Program-made: the position numbers and the translations under genes | NCBI RefSeq assembly: GCF_028372415.1 | Contig: NC_092875.1 | Coordinates: forward strand, 341,365,123-341,429,122 | Direction: 5' to 3' | DNA length: 64,000 bases | Source: Notamacropus eugenii | Lineage: Eukaryota > Chordata > Mammalia > Diprotodontia > Macropodidae | The notes under the pieces: generated by a model | Databases searched by the model: none | Seen by the model: the letters and a program-made list of their open reading frames with translations, nothing else | Told to the model about the DNA's origin: nothing | Part shown: in pieces, positions 1 through 12,556 of the stretch | How positions within the stretch are numbered: position 1 is the stretch's first letter | Layout: each line of letters opens with the position of its first letter

Positions 1-224
1 ATTGGGTCAAAGAAGGAACTTGTTTTGCTTGACCGTGCATATTTGTAATGAGTTTCATCCTATTTTTTTTTTCAGTTAAGGGGGGGGGGAGTGGAAGGGA
101 GAGAAATTCTTTTTTTTGTTAACTGACAATTTATTTCTAAATACCAGGTGTCTAAAAAACCAAATCAGTAACCAGAAAGAAGCTTGCTCAGATATTGAAC
201 TATATGCAAAGGAAGCCGATTGTC
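1..224. other. No gene seen; flank with short homopolymer runs
   Basis: The stretch holds a T run and a G run near 65-90. I see no coding or RNA feature in it. Confidence 0.5.
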
Positions 225-895
225 CATATTAAAATTTTGTCATTTGATAATTTGGAATTATGCAAATAAAGTGACTAAAAATTCCAAATCCTTTGACCCA
301 GATATTCCATTACTAGTTTATACCCCAAGGAGACCACTGACAAGAAGAAATTCTTATATGCACCAAAATATTTATAGCAGCATTTTAGAAACTCATGAGA
401 TGATCATTAGTTGGAAATGGCTAAACACATTGTAGCACATGAATATAATGGAATATTACTGTGCTATAAGAAATACTGAATATGATGATTATAGAGAATT
501 ATGGAAAGATCTATGTGACCTGATGCTAAGCAGATCCAAGAAGACAGTATACACGACCACATATGGAAGAACAACCATCAAAAAAGTCAAAAGTGAACTT
601 TGCAAAATTATAAAGAACAATCATGGCTGGAAAGGAGATGAGAAGACACTCCCTCCTACCCCTCTGCAGAGGTGGGAGGGCCACAAAAGTGGTACATTAC
701 ACATATCTTCAAACTTTTTCTGATGTATTGATCAGTTATGCTCATTTTTCTTCTTTTTTTGTCATAAAAATGATATTGTTATGTGAGGAGACTTTCTAGG
801 ACAGAGGAGCAAGAGGGATATTGGGGGGAAATATAGTAATGTAATAAAAACAAAATATATCAGTAAAATGTATTTAAAATATATTTGTTGCTTGA
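225..895 (+). mobile_element. Old L1 3' end (ORF2 C-terminus plus 3' UTR)
   Basis: The translation at 439-723 begins MNIMEYYCAIRNTEYDDY and continues with ELWKDLCDLMLS. This matches the end of L1 ORF2 as read in the near-intact L1 at 42.2 kb. The 3' UTR differs from that L1 and resembles the tail at 63.06-63.67 kb, so the two belong to an older subfamily. It is 5' truncated, and ORF2 upstream of 439 is in other frames. Confidence 0.8.
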
Positions 896-1379
896 TTGGC
901 ATTTATCAACGCCTCAATGCTAAATAACCTACTGAGTTCTAGGGGTGAGGAATGAAGGCAGAACTTTCTAGAATAGTGACTATGGAGGTGGGAAATAAAA
1001 TAGCATTTAAAAAAAGAAAGAAGAAAGAGTGACTAAAAATAATAAAAAAGAGACTAGCAGTCACTGGGTACTTCTCCCTAAAGCAAAAGGAACTTTTGAT
1101 TAAATCAGAACTCCTAAGAGCAGCTGGCATCTAGTGAAGTTGACCTATGCTTATCACGTGATTCAGCTTTCCAGATCAAGAATCTCCCAAGCATAACTTT
1201 TATTTGTCTTTGTAGTTGAATACAAACCGGGCTGACCTTTTACAAAATTGTAAAGTTAGTGAAGTTTGTCCCCAAGGTCCTCTTCTTTGTCCACCTCTCT
1301 TCTCAGTGTTGGCTCCTCCCCTGCTTAAGTTAGCCACTGCCCTGCTGCTCTCCAATCCTCTTGCTGGTGATGTAGGGGA
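896..1379. other. No recognisable feature
   Basis: AT-rich spacer; the short open frames here show no family resemblance. Confidence 0.4.
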
Positions 1380-1495
1380 GAGAGCCCAGGACCTAAAGTC
1401 AGACATCATAGGTTTGAGGTCCATCTCTGCCACTTAGCCCTGTGACCTCAAGCAAATTGCTTAACCTCTGCTAGTCTCATTTTCAAGGTTCCTTC
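1380..1495 (+). repeat. MIR/THER-type SINE fragment
   Basis: It shows the MIR body order: an 'aagtcagacatcataggtttgag' type start, the 'ccctgtgacctcaagcaa' core and 'ttgcttaacctctg'. These recur in the better-preserved MIR at 9.6-9.84 kb. Confidence 0.65.
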
Positions 1496-2040
1496 CCCTC
1501 AGGATCGTTCTAGCTGAGATATGTCCTTTGATTCCCCTGAATCGGTCAAAAGAAATGGATCCACTTGAAAGACACCGTTGGTAGAGGCCCCCTTTACACC
1601 AAGGTGTTAATTAGAACTTTAGGGATAATTTAATCTTCAAACTTGTCCATACCTGGTACTCCCCTGTCTCTTGTTTAGTAAATTCCTACCCTTTGTTCTC
1701 CAATCCCTATAATTCAGAACAAGTCTGACAAGTTGGCATGCTCTTAGCTCCCCTTAACCACTTTCTCTATGACTACCATTCAGCAGTCTCTCCTCCTTTA
1801 AAGTTCATGTCTTTCTTATTATATTATTTTGTCCTTATAACTTATATATGCTCAGATGATCCTCACTCCCATGGTCACATATGAGTCCCAGTTCTTGGAG
1901 CAAGGCTACATCTTTTGCTCAGGTTCTGGAAGTATTCCCTAAGGAATTGGAGGGCATTCTTTAATGCCACTACCTCAAGCTCCCACCGCTATACTCCCTC
2001 TTAAGATGGCCAGTTAAAAATTAATTAGTCAGACAATCTT
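1496..2040. other. No recognisable feature
   Basis: Pyrimidine-rich spacer without a supported coding frame. Confidence 0.4.
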
Positions 2041-3440
2041 AAACAGATTTTAGAAAGAGATGTTTACTAAGATGATACAGTAAAAATACTTGGCATAAAA
2101 CATTCCCTCCCCTACAGGTTTGTAACAAACTTCCTGAAAGTGCATAAAGAAAGAACTGTGAGAAAAACTATTGCATTGTTTGAACCTAGCGCTGTGTGGC
2201 TGGGAAATTGGATCATCTCTGTGTGTTGTTTAGAGACTCTTAACTAAGGACCTTCCTTATGCTGACCAGGAACTCAGATTCAAAGATTGATGCAAGGAGT
2301 TTTCCCTAAGGGCCCGGCCCCTACCCGGTCTGTCTGACTATTCCCACAGCTGTCAAACTGGTAGGTGTTTACTCCTGGATCATCTGAAGAAAGCCCCTGC
2401 TCCTGAGGTAGAACCTTCTGGAATCTCAAGGTTTGTCTGACACCCAGATGAGACAGCTGTCCTAGGATTCTAGACGAGAGCTGATTATACTGTCCTCTTC
2501 CCTTTTGTTATGTGCTCTGATCATCAAAACCCTGATTCAAATGTGTGTTGGTATTTTCTCCCTCTACATTCTATCTCTCTCCCCTCCACCCCAACCTTTT
2601 CTGCTTACAAGCAAACAGTGGTTAGCCATGTACCTGGGACATACTTCCTGGATAGGTCCCCTCAAGGAACTAAACCCCTGGGCAATATCTCATCCTGGTC
2701 TAACTGGTCTCTCATAGCATCTTGGCTTATACCAGCCTCTCCTTAATTGGCCAGAAGGGTAGGGGTTCTTTCAGACTCCCTCCTTTTTGCCAAAAGGGGG
2801 AAATGTCAAACTTTTATGAGACATGCTGTTTTCCAGAGCTAAGACCCAGCAAGCAAGCTGTGCCCTGATCTTCGCATAACAATAATCACCCCCTGGCAAA
2901 ATCACATAATTATCATATTGCCTTGATCAGAGCCAGGTGTTCTCTGAGCTCAGATAAGCATGGAATATATATCCATGCTCCAGTCATGAAGGAAGCCCTG
3001 CTATAAATCAAACTTGTCTCACTGTTGCTCTTACCTCTTACCTCATTGTCCTCACTGCACAGCTATTGGTATAGGTACTCAGATCTCCCACACTGTCTCA
3101 GGTCCCCCCACTAGGTTTGGGTCCCTGAGATGTGTCTGATCTGCCTCCTTGCTTGCAAGCCGGTTCCCTCACTTTGAAATTAAACTTCTGTTTGATTCCT
3201 GATTCTCCAGTCCTTGGCCTGCTCTGTTTGACTCCCGCCACCCACAGATTAGAGGCCAGTTTCTTCCAGTTGACTCTAGATAACTGCAGTCAGCTTAGCC
3301 AAGAATGCTGCTAGGACTTCGAAGAGAAGAGGAGCAATCCAACATTCTTCAGCCCCTTTGAAGCTTACAAGATACTCCTCTGACTAAAGGGAATATAAAA
3401 TAGACCCCAAACTGAAGCTGAGACCTTTCCCCCCAACATA
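2041..3440 (+). mobile_element. Fossil class I-like ERV 3' end: internal remnant, polypurine tract and LTR
   Basis: A polypurine tract (about 2792-2803) is followed by a sequence starting TGTCAAAC at 2804, the usual opening of an LTR. Inside that LTR a TATA-like box lies near 3000 and an ATTAAA-like signal near 3178. The LTR's right edge is uncertain (about 3260-3440). The 750 bases before the tract are probably degraded internal sequence; no conserved protein was recognised. The element is old and broken. No matching 5' LTR is in the window. Confidence 0.45.
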
Positions 3441-4125
3441 CAGGCAATTCTAGTTTAGTAGCTCTGGTTCTAACAAGCTGTAATGAATCTTATTACATTC
3501 CCCGCACTGGTAATTACAAGATTTTCCTCTCTCCTAAAATTCCCAATGCTTCTCTTACTCCTCTTAGCAAGTGCTCTTGCCTTCTGCCTTACTGAGAGTA
3601 AGACCATATGTTTTAAATTCCCTTGACTCCCTTGTTCTACATCTCAAAATGTCTCTACATCTTTACTACCCTCTCCTCTTTTGCCCTAGTCTCAGAGAAT
3701 GAAATAGTCTAATAAAATAAGATAAACTAGTGCTAAAATAAAATGCAAGAATAGAGGTAGAAGGAGGCTTGGGACATGTGATTGGAGGCAGAGGCTCTGC
3801 AACTGGGAACCACTTAATCTTTTCTTGCATTTTTGTTATGTCCGATAAAACCTATGGCTATAGTAAATTGAATGAATGCACATTCACAGTATATAGAGGT
3901 TATTGGTACATAACAGAAGAATAAGACACAGGGAGAGGCAGAGCCATAGAGTCTATATTTTAATAATTCTGAATATTTATTTTTCATTACCTAATTTAAA
4001 TCAAAACCCAATCCTTGTGATCTGAAGAAGTTTAGCAGTGATGGAGTGATGGAGTTTGAATATTTGTGGGCCTAGAGCCCGCTGGTGGTCAGTGGGGATA
4101 CTACAACTTTTTTAGTATGGCTAAC
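3441..4125. other. No recognisable feature
   Basis: AT-rich spacer with no supported coding frame or repeat. Confidence 0.4.
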
Positions 4126-4378
4126 AGGTAGGAGATGCAGTGATTAGCGTTGGGCCTGAAGTCAGAGGGAAGCTCATCTTCCTGAGCTCAAATGCGGCCT
4201 CAGACACTTCCTAGCTGTGTGACTGTGGGTAAGCCACTTCATCCTGTTTGCCTTGGTTTCCTCATCTGTAAAATGAGCTGGAGAGGGAAATGGCAAACCA
4301 CTCAGTGTATCTTTGCCAAGAAAACCCCAGATTGGGTCACAAAGTCAGACACAACTGAAAAACAACCAAAGCAACTCT
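4126..4378 (+). repeat. WSINE/MIR-like tRNA-derived SINE
   Basis: It carries 'cctgaagtcagagggaagctc', 'cagacacttcctagctgtgtgac', 'cctcatctgtaaaatgagctgg' and 'ggcaaaccactc', and ends in 'aagtcagacacaactgaaaaac'. The same modules appear inverted at 10.01-10.23 and 46.52-46.78 kb, which defines one family with a marsupial-type 3' end. Confidence 0.8.
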
Positions 4379-4665
4379 AATAGGACAACTTGGACAGAAA
4401 TTTGAGAACATTGTCACCTGGTGGTCATCGGCATTGTGAGGAAAACGTTTTACAAATTAAAACTATATATATATGATTTATTATTCTTACAGTAAACACA
4501 TGACCTGATCCTAATACTCTCTTAATCCTATCACCTAGTACCATAAATACAACATATTAGTCCAGATTTCTGCCCTAACATCACTTGATCTTGCATCTCA
4601 TGAGCATTTATTGAGTATCTAGTAGGTGCCCCACAATGGAAACACAGAAAAAAAAATTCAACAGT

Positions 4666-5700
4666 CTTGCCACCTGATAAACAGTCAAAAGATATGAACA
4701 GGCAGTTTTCAGAGGAAGAAATTAAAGTTATCTATAGTCATATGAAAAAATGCTCTAAATCACTATTGATTAGAGAGATGCAAATCAAAACAACTCTGAA
4801 GTAGCACATCACACCTATCAGATTGGCTAACATGACAAAACAGGAAGATAATAAATGTTGGAGAAGATGGGGGAGAGTTGGAACACTAAATCATTGTTGG
4901 TAGAGCTGTGAGCTGATCCAACCATTCTGGAGAGCAATTTCAAACTATGCCCAAAGGGCTACAAAAATGTGCATACCCTTTTACCCAGCAATACTGCTTC
5001 TACAGCTGTATCACAAAGAGATTGCAAAAATGGGAAAAGGCTCACGTGTACAAAAATATTTGTACCAGCTCTTTTTGTGGTGGCTAAGAACTGGAAATAG
5101 AAGGGATGCCCATCAATTGGGGAATGGCTGAACAAGTTGTGTTATATGAATGTAATGGAATATTATTGTGCTATAAGAAACGACAACCAGGAGGACTTCA
5201 AAAAAGCTAGAAAGACTTATATGAACTGATGCTGAGTGAAATGAACAGAACCAGGAGAACATTATAGACAGTAACAGCCACAGTGTGCGAGGACTGTTTC
5301 TAATAGACTTAGCCCTTCATGGCAATGCAAGAACCTAAAACATTTCCAAAGAACTCTTGATGCAAAATATCATTCACATTCAGAGAAAGAACTATAGAGT
5401 CAGAATACAGAAGGAGGCAGACTCTTTTCCATTTTGTTATGTTTTGTTTTGTTTTGTTTAGGCTTTTCTCATGGTTTCTCCCATTTGTTTTAATTCTTCT
5501 ATGCAAACTGACTAATGTGAAAATGTGTTTAATAAGAAAGTATTTGTGGAGCCCATGTAGGATTGCATGCCATCTTGGGGAAGGAGAGTGGAAGGAGGGG
5601 GAGGGAATTTAAAACTTATAGAAGTGAATGCTGAAAACTGAAAATATATAAATTAATAAATTGGGTGGGGAAAAGTTAAATTAAACTTTGACAGTAGAAT
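4666..5700 (+). mobile_element. 5'-truncated L1 with exact target-site duplication
   Basis: The last ~700 bp of L1 ORF2 are present, with the frame broken, followed by the 3' UTR. They include the Zn-knuckle region near 4850-4925 and the end of the reading frame near 5290. The 15-bp sequence aaaaaattcaacagt stands at 4651-4665 and again at 5701-5715, which marks target-primed insertion. Confidence 0.9.
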
Positions 5701-5834
5701 AAAAAATTCAACAGTTCAAGTCTTCAAAGATTTTCTATCCTACTGGAGGAAAAAAACAACATATATACAGATATGCAAATAAGAAATATATATGTATTAA
5801 AACCAATATAATTTCCAGGGGGAGCACTAATAAT

Positions 5835-6335
5835 TAGTGATATCAAGAAAGGTCTTCTCTTGTGCAAGAAGGTAGCACTGAAGTCATGCTTTTAAGGAAG
5901 TTAATAACAGGATAGAGATGAAGAAAAGCCATTCTAGACAAAGACACTGAGGGAGAATATAGATATACAGGAAAGACTGAGTAGGGCCAGTCTATGTAGA
6001 GGGCTAGGGAAGGTAATGTGAAATCGATCTGGGAAGATATCTTGAAGCCAGATTATGAAGGACTTTAAAAACCAAATGAATATGTTGACATTTTTAATCC
6101 TAGTGGAAATAAGGAACTATTGAAATTTCTTGTTCAGACTTGCATTTTATAACTATCAGGTGGGCAACTTGTGGAAGACAGACTGGTGAAGGGAGAGACT
6201 TGCTATTTCAATGGGAAGACCAATTAGGAGGCTATTGCAATGATAAAGGTAAGAGAGAATGAGGCATTAAACCAAGGTGGTAACTGTTGAAGTAGAGACA
6301 AGAGGGTGGATACAAGAAATATTGTGGAGGTAAGA
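5835..6335 (+). repeat. Unnamed ancient interspersed repeat, copy 1
   Basis: It shares ordered motifs with 53.80-54.60 kb: 'gaaggactttaaa' against 'aaaggctttaaatgcca', and 'gaggctattgcaatgataaagg' against 'gaagctactgcaatagtacag'. I do not recognise the family. It looks non-coding and is highly diverged. Confidence 0.4.
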
Positions 6336-6784
6336 ATCAAAAAACATTTGGCAACTGATTGGATATGTTGGATGAAAGAATTCTGAAGTTATAAACTTGA
6401 AAGACTAGAAGCATGGTCACACCAATGATGGAAATAGGAAAGTTAGAGAAAGGGTTTTTTTTTAATATTACAATAATGAGTTGTTTTGGATACGTTGAAC
6501 TTGAGATGTCTATGGGATATGCCAATAGAAATGTCCAATAGTTAGCAATTTGGGGTTATAGGTTCAGGATAAAGATGAGAACTGGAAATGTACATATGAG
6601 AACAATCTATGCTACTATGTCCCAGGGTACCTGCCTAGGGAGGCTGCTCTCTATATTCATATGTACTTCGATTCATCGAGTGGGAGATGAAAGGCAGACT
6701 TTTCTCTGCCCATGTCTGATTTATTATCCTCACATAGCATTAACTTTAGGACAATCTCTAAAACAAAGCTTAAGTATGCTCATT

Positions 6785-7985
6785 CCAGTTTATCTGTCGG
6801 ATCTATGGATAAGGAAAGATTTATGACCAAACAAGAGATGGAGAGCATTACAAAATGTAAAACTGATAGTTTTGATTATATAAAATCTGTACAAACAAAA
6901 CCAATGCAATCAAAATTAAAGGAAAGCATAAAACTGGGAGGGGGGGAGGAATTTTGCAACAAATATTTCTGAGAAAGGCCTCATTTCTCAAATATAAAGA
7001 GAACTGGGACTAATTTATAAAAATACAAGTCATTCCCCAATTGATAAATGGTCAAAGGATAAGAACAGGCAGTTTTTAGACAAAGAAATGAAAGCTATTT
7101 GTAGTCATATAAAAAAGCTCTGAATCACTATTGATTAGAGAAATGCAAATTAAAAAAACTCTGAAGTACCACCTCATACCTATCAGATTGGCTAATATGA
7201 CAAAAAGGGAAAATGACAAATGTTGGAGGGAATATGGGGAAACTGGGACTAATGTACTGCTGGTGGACTTGTGAACTGATCCAACCATTCTGGAGAGCAA
7301 TTTGGAACTATGCCCAAACGGTATAAAACTGTGCATACTCTTTGATCCAGCAATACCTCTACTAGGTCTATATTCCCAAAACATAAAAAAGGCAGAGAAA
7401 GGATCTATTTTGTACAAAAATATTTATAGCAGCTCTCTTTTGTGGTGGCAAAGAACTGGAAATTGAAGGGATGCCCATCAATTGAGGAATGGCTAAATAA
7501 GCTGTGGTATATTATTATAATGGACCATTACTGTGCTATAAGAAATGACAAGCATGATGATTTCAGAAAAACCTGGAAAGACTTACATGAACTGATGCAA
7601 AGTGAAGTGAAAAGAACCAGGAGAATGTTATATAGAGAAACAATAATAACAATGAATGAAGAATTGTGAATGACTTAGCTATTCTCAGCAAAACAATGAT
7701 CCAAGAAAATTCCAAAGGACTAATGATGAAGCATACTATCCACCTCCAGAAAAAGTACTGGTATTGTTTGAATATAGACTGGAGCATGTTATTTTTCACT
7801 TTCTTTCTTAATTTCCCCTTTATTTGAGTCTTCTTGTACAAAATGACTAATATGGCAATGTTTTACATGATTGCACATGTATAACCTATATCTGATTGCT
7901 TACCATCACAGGGAGGTAAGCAGAGAGAGGAACAGAATTTAGAACTCAAATATTTTTAAAAAGAGACAAATGTTAAAAAAAAATT
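6785..7985 (+). mobile_element. 5'-truncated L1 3' end
   Basis: ORF2 C-terminal sequence begins at the conserved 'gatctatgg ataagg' region (YLSDLW-type). It runs through the Zn-knuckle region to YCAIRNDKHDDFRKTWKDL at about 7530-7590, then a 3' UTR and A-rich end. The frame is broken several times. Its 3' UTR is the type shared with the tails at 15.56, 22.0, 52.3 and 53.3 kb. Confidence 0.85.
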
Positions 7986-8044
7986 GTTTTAACATGTAAT
8001 GGTGGGGGGAGTATTATATATATATGTATGGAAAGTATGCTCAT

Positions 8045-8360
8045 TCCTAGAGTTTCCCCCAAATGTGGGTAACTGTGAAAATGTAATTACATTATAAGAA
8101 AGGATGAAAGGGATGGGTTCAGAGAAACATGGAGAGAGTTGTATGAACTGATGCAGAGTGAAATGATCAGAGTCAGGAAAACAATTTACATAATAATGAC
8201 ATTGTAAAGCCAAGCAATTTTGAAAGATTTAAAATGATCAGTGTAACCCATCTCTAACAGAGAGGTGGTAGATTCAAAATGCAGAATGAAACATACCATT
8301 TTTGACATAAACAATGTTAGAACTTTATTTTCTCAACTATGCATATTTGTCACAAGGGTT
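8045..8360 (+). mobile_element. Short diverged L1 3' end
   Basis: 'gttcagagaaacatgg' followed by 'gaactgatgcagagtgaaatga' matches the end of marsupial L1 ORF2. The rest is decayed. Confidence 0.55.
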
Positions 8361-8514
8361 CTGTTGGACATTGTGGTCAGGCTGGTAGGAGGAGAACCAA
8401 CAAAGAAGAGTGTCAAGAAACCAAGGGAAGAGAAAGTATACAAGATAAAGGGATGGTTAACAGAACCAAGACAGGCAGAGAAGTCAAGAAGGATGAAGAT
8501 TAAGAAAAGACTAT

Positions 8515-8592
8515 TTAAATTATTTTTAATTTAATTATTTAAATTATTAAATTAATTAAATTATTAAAAATATTTAATTATTAAAATTGAGC
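8515..8592. repeat. AT-rich low-complexity tract
   Basis: Alternating runs of ttaaat and aattatt make up the tract. Confidence 0.8.
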
Positions 8593-8755
8593 ATTTAAAA
8601 TAATGTTGGAGAAAACCTTGGTAAGAACTACTTCAGCTGAGCGGTGGGGTCTAAAGCCAGATTGTAAAGGGCTGAAAAGTGAATGGATAGTGAAGAAAGT
8701 AGAGAAAGTAAGAATAGAAAATTTCATAGGAGCTTGGCAGAGAAAAGTAGGAGAG

Positions 8756-9520
8756 ATCTTAAAGCTATCTGTAGTCATATAAAAATGCTCTAAATCACTG
8801 TTGATTAGAGAAACACAAATCAGAGTAACTCTGAGGTACCACATCATACCTTGCAGATTGGCTAACATGACAAGACAGGAAAATAATAAATGCTGGAGGA
8901 GATGTGGGAAAATTGGAACACCAATGCATTGTTGGTGGAGTTGTGAACTGATTCAATCATTCTGGAGAGCAATTTGGAACTAGGCACAAAGGACTATACT
9001 CTTTGATCCAGCAATACTACTTGGTCTGTATCCCCATAAGATCAAAAAACAGGAAAAGGACCCGCATGTACAAAACTATTTATTGGAACTCTTTTCGTGG
9101 TGACCAAGAATTAGAAAATGAGGGGATGCCCATATGAATATAATGAAATACTATTGTTCCATAAGGAATGATGAACAAGCAGACTTCAGAAAAACCTGGA
9201 ATAGCTTACATGAACTGATGCTGAGTAAAGTGAGCAGAACCAGAACATTTTACACAGTAACAGTAACATTGTGCAGACTAACTTTGATAGACTTATCTCT
9301 ACTTAGCAATGCAAGGATCTAAGACAATTCCAAATGGAAACTCATGATGGAAAATGCTGTTCACCTCCAGAAAAAGAACTATGGAGTCTAAATGCAGATT
9401 CAAGCGTACTATTTGCTCTCTCTTTTTTGTGTTTCTTCTTTCTTGTGGTTTCTCCCATTGATTCTAATTTTTCTTTATAATATGACTGTGAAAATATCTT
9501 TAATATGGAAAGAAAAGAGA
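8756..9520 (+). mobile_element. 5'-truncated L1 3' end
   Basis: ORF2 C-terminus with the zinc knuckle: the 60-residue frame at 8801-8983 reads CWRRCGKIGTPMHCWWSCEL. It is followed by YCSIRNDEQADFRKTW at about 9150-9200 and the start of the 3' UTR. Internal deletions lie between 8985 and 9130. Confidence 0.85.
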
Positions 9521-9600
9521 GATGCAGGAAGATAACTTGAAGAGATAGGAGGGCCAAATGAAGGTTTCCAATTATGAGTAATACCTGGGTATGTTTGCAG

Positions 9601-9845
9601 GTTGCAAAGGGAGCAGTTAGAAAGCTGAACCTGTAGTTAGGAAGACCTGAGTTTGAATCTGGTCTCCGACATTTCATAGCCTTGTGACTCTAGGCAAGTC
9701 ACTTAGCCTCTGTTTATCTAACTTTCCTCATCTGTAAAATGGGGATAATAATAACTACCTCACTGAGTTGTTGTGAGAGTTAAAGGAGATAATCGTTGTA
9801 AAGCATTTAGAACAATGGCTGGCACATAGCTGGTGCTACATATAT
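9601..9845 (+). repeat. MIR/THER SINE, near full length
   Basis: It reads in order: 'gttaggaagacctgagtttg', 'ccttgtgactctaggcaagtc', 'cctcatctgtaaaatggg', 'gttgttgtgagagttaa' and 'agcatttagaacaatggctgg'. This is the classic MIR order, including the L2-like 3' end. Confidence 0.9.
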
Positions 9846-10011
9846 GTCAATTATTGTTATCATTAGGCAAAGAGCCATTAGAAAAGAAAAGCGCAAAGAT
9901 GAGAAAGGACAGAATGACAAGCTTGCAAAGGAGGTAGGAAGAGATGGGTATGAGAACACAAGTAGAGCTGGGTTAATCTTGAGAATAGCCACTTTTCATG
10001 GCCAAACTCCT

Positions 10012-10235
10012 CTTTGTTCAGTCATGTCTAACTCTTCATGACCCTTGGGGGTTTTCTTGGCAAAGATACTGGCGTGGTTTACCATTTCTTTCTCCAGCTC
10101 ATTTTACAGGTGAGGAAACTGAGGCAAAGTGACTTGTTCAGGGTCACTCAGCTATTAAGTTTCTGAGGCCTTATTTGAGCTGAGACCTTCCTGACACCAG
10201 ACCTGGTGCTCTATCCACTGAGCCACCTACCTGCC
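10012..10235 (-). repeat. WSINE/MIR-like SINE, inverted
   Basis: Inverted copy of the 4.1-kb family. 'gtcatgtctaactcttcatgac' and 'ttggcaaagatactgg' are the reverse of that SINE's 3' end. It ends at 'gctctatccactgagcc'. Confidence 0.85.
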
Positions 10236-10239
10236 CTCA

Positions 10240-11765
10240 ACATCCTCTCCTCTCACTCAATTCTCAACCACTTGCAATCTGTCCTTTGACCTCACCACTC
10301 AATTGAAATTCACAGCCTGAATCCACCTAGTCTTTCAAGGCTTGTTATACTTTACTATTCTTCACACACACATTATGATCTAATCAAGCTAGTTGTCTTG
10401 TTGTTTCTCAGAAATATTCCATGTCTCTCTCACCACTTGTTATCTGCTGCTTTCTTTTTCTGGTGGCCAGAATAGAGATTCTGTCACTCTTTCCTCTCTA
10501 TACAAAGCATAATTTCTCTCTGACACTCAAGTGATCTTGAGTCAAATAAGCTAATAATTTAATCTTCATCTTCTTTGAGCAGGGAACACTTATATGTTTG
10601 TGTCTTAAAATTATATTCTTAATTAGCAAAAGTAATTTTTTATTAATTTGAATGTTAAAAAAATTTCCTGAAAGTCCATGTATATGAAGGTCCTCATTAA
10701 ATAATCCTCCCTCTCCTATTTACCCATTTATTAAAAAATCTTGGGAATTTTGTTCACTAGTAGCTTGGGTTTTTTTTTAAGCTAATTAGAGAGGGATTTA
10801 ATGGGCCTTCCCTCAAAAAAAATTAACTTGCTCATAGGAAATAATGTTCACATAGAGATCTTGCCTTTATATCCATGAAACATTTAGGTTGGGAGTGGCA
10901 GTGGTACAGCAATCAGTCATCAGGATTTGCACGTACAATAAATGCATTGTCAAAATGAAGAGGGAGGGATGGGATGATGGTACTTGGGGAACAGGGAAAG
11001 GATGTAGGTATAGGCAGCTTGCCCAATGGCAAGAAATTCAGAGTAAATGATTTGTACTTGATGAAAAGAACAAAGAAACAATGGGTGGTATCACTGGAGG
11101 ACCGTGAGAATATTTTCTCTGGCCACCTGGTATTAAATCAGCTTTTAGACTTAATACTAGGGATTTAAGCTAAAGAGAAAGGCAAAAAAAAAAAAAAGAA
11201 GAAGAAGAATGAGAAAGAAAACAAATAACCTGAAAAGATCTGAAATGTAAGGCTCAAGAATGATCATTATTAATGCAGAGAATGGGGAAAGTTAATTCCA
11301 ACAATGGGTTGAGATTTTAGTGCTATGGCAGGGTCTACCAAACTCTGTGAGCTTCAAGTCTGGGCCTTCTCATCTAAGTGAGACTTATCAGGAGGCTGGC
11401 TAGTAAGTGATGGTTTTTTGGTAATAGCAACTCATGAGTCTACTGTTTCTTCGTCTATTACTTCCCTTCACACTATACTCTAGCCAAACTTGACAACAAA
11501 CAGAGTATGGACTTTTCCTCTCCTTTCTCCCTCTTCTCCCCTGCCCCACCCCCCTCAGCTCCAGAAAGTTAGGCTCATCTTTGAAGAAGATACCTAAGTG
11601 TCCTAAAGTGATCTCTTGTTCAGCTATCCAATTTGACTACATAGAAAAAATTCAAATGTTAGTAAGGCTGAATTGAATATAGAAAAATCAAAAAATTCTT
11701 ACCATGGGAAAGTGAGTACCAATAATATCTATGTACTGTGCAGTATGAAAAATTTATATATACTC
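10240..11765. other. No recognisable gene; AT-rich spacer
   Basis: I see no protein family, SINE or L1 sequence. An A-rich/GAA tract lies at 11186-11220. The short frame at 10974-11168 has no recognisable match and no supporting signal. Confidence 0.4.
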
Positions 11766-12556
11766 AAGAATTTGAGGTGGGAAGATGGTGGAGTAGAAAG
11801 ACACACGTACAGAGGCTGCCCCCACACAGACCATAAAACACCTGTAGAGAGGGACTCTCAACAAATTTTGGAGCAGCAGAAGTGGAGAACAACATAGTAG
11901 AGGAGATTTCCAGCCCAGGGTGACCTGAAAGACCCACAGGAAGCGTCAGTTGCGCCGGACGCAGAGAAGAGCTTGGAGCCCATCCCAGCCTTGGCCAAGC
12001 TCAAGCATGCACTCAGCTCATGAACAGCCCTCCAGGGTGGAATCTCCAGTCGCAGAATCCCCAGTCCCAGCAGCAGAGGGTCCACAGATCCTTCAACCCA
12101 CAGGCACCAAAGATCAGTAACAGGGTTTATTCAGCTGGCCAGGAAGGGAAAAGGGCCTTCACAATGGGCAGGTGGCAAGAGTTCTCAGGGCAGCCCCTAC
12201 AGCAGCCTGAAACCATAGCTGGATCATAAAAACCCCTGGGGGCACTGAAGAGCTGAGTCTTACCTCAGCCCTGTGTAGACGCCCTGAGGCAGCTGGTCTT
12301 TGTCTCACACTGAATGGAGGCCCTGCCCCCACAGCTTGACTGAATCTCACCCCTCCAGTGCTAGCTTGGCAGAGCTGGAGGTCAGGTGCCTGTGGAGAGG
12401 AAACGCTGCTAAGATTCTGGGCACAAAAATCCTTTCCTGCGCCCAGACTAGTACACACTTGATTGTGCCACCTTGGAGGAACTGATATCTTACAGATCCC
12501 CAGAGTATACCCTACTCTTGACAAAGGACCCAAAAGTCAAGTAATGGGTTGGGAAG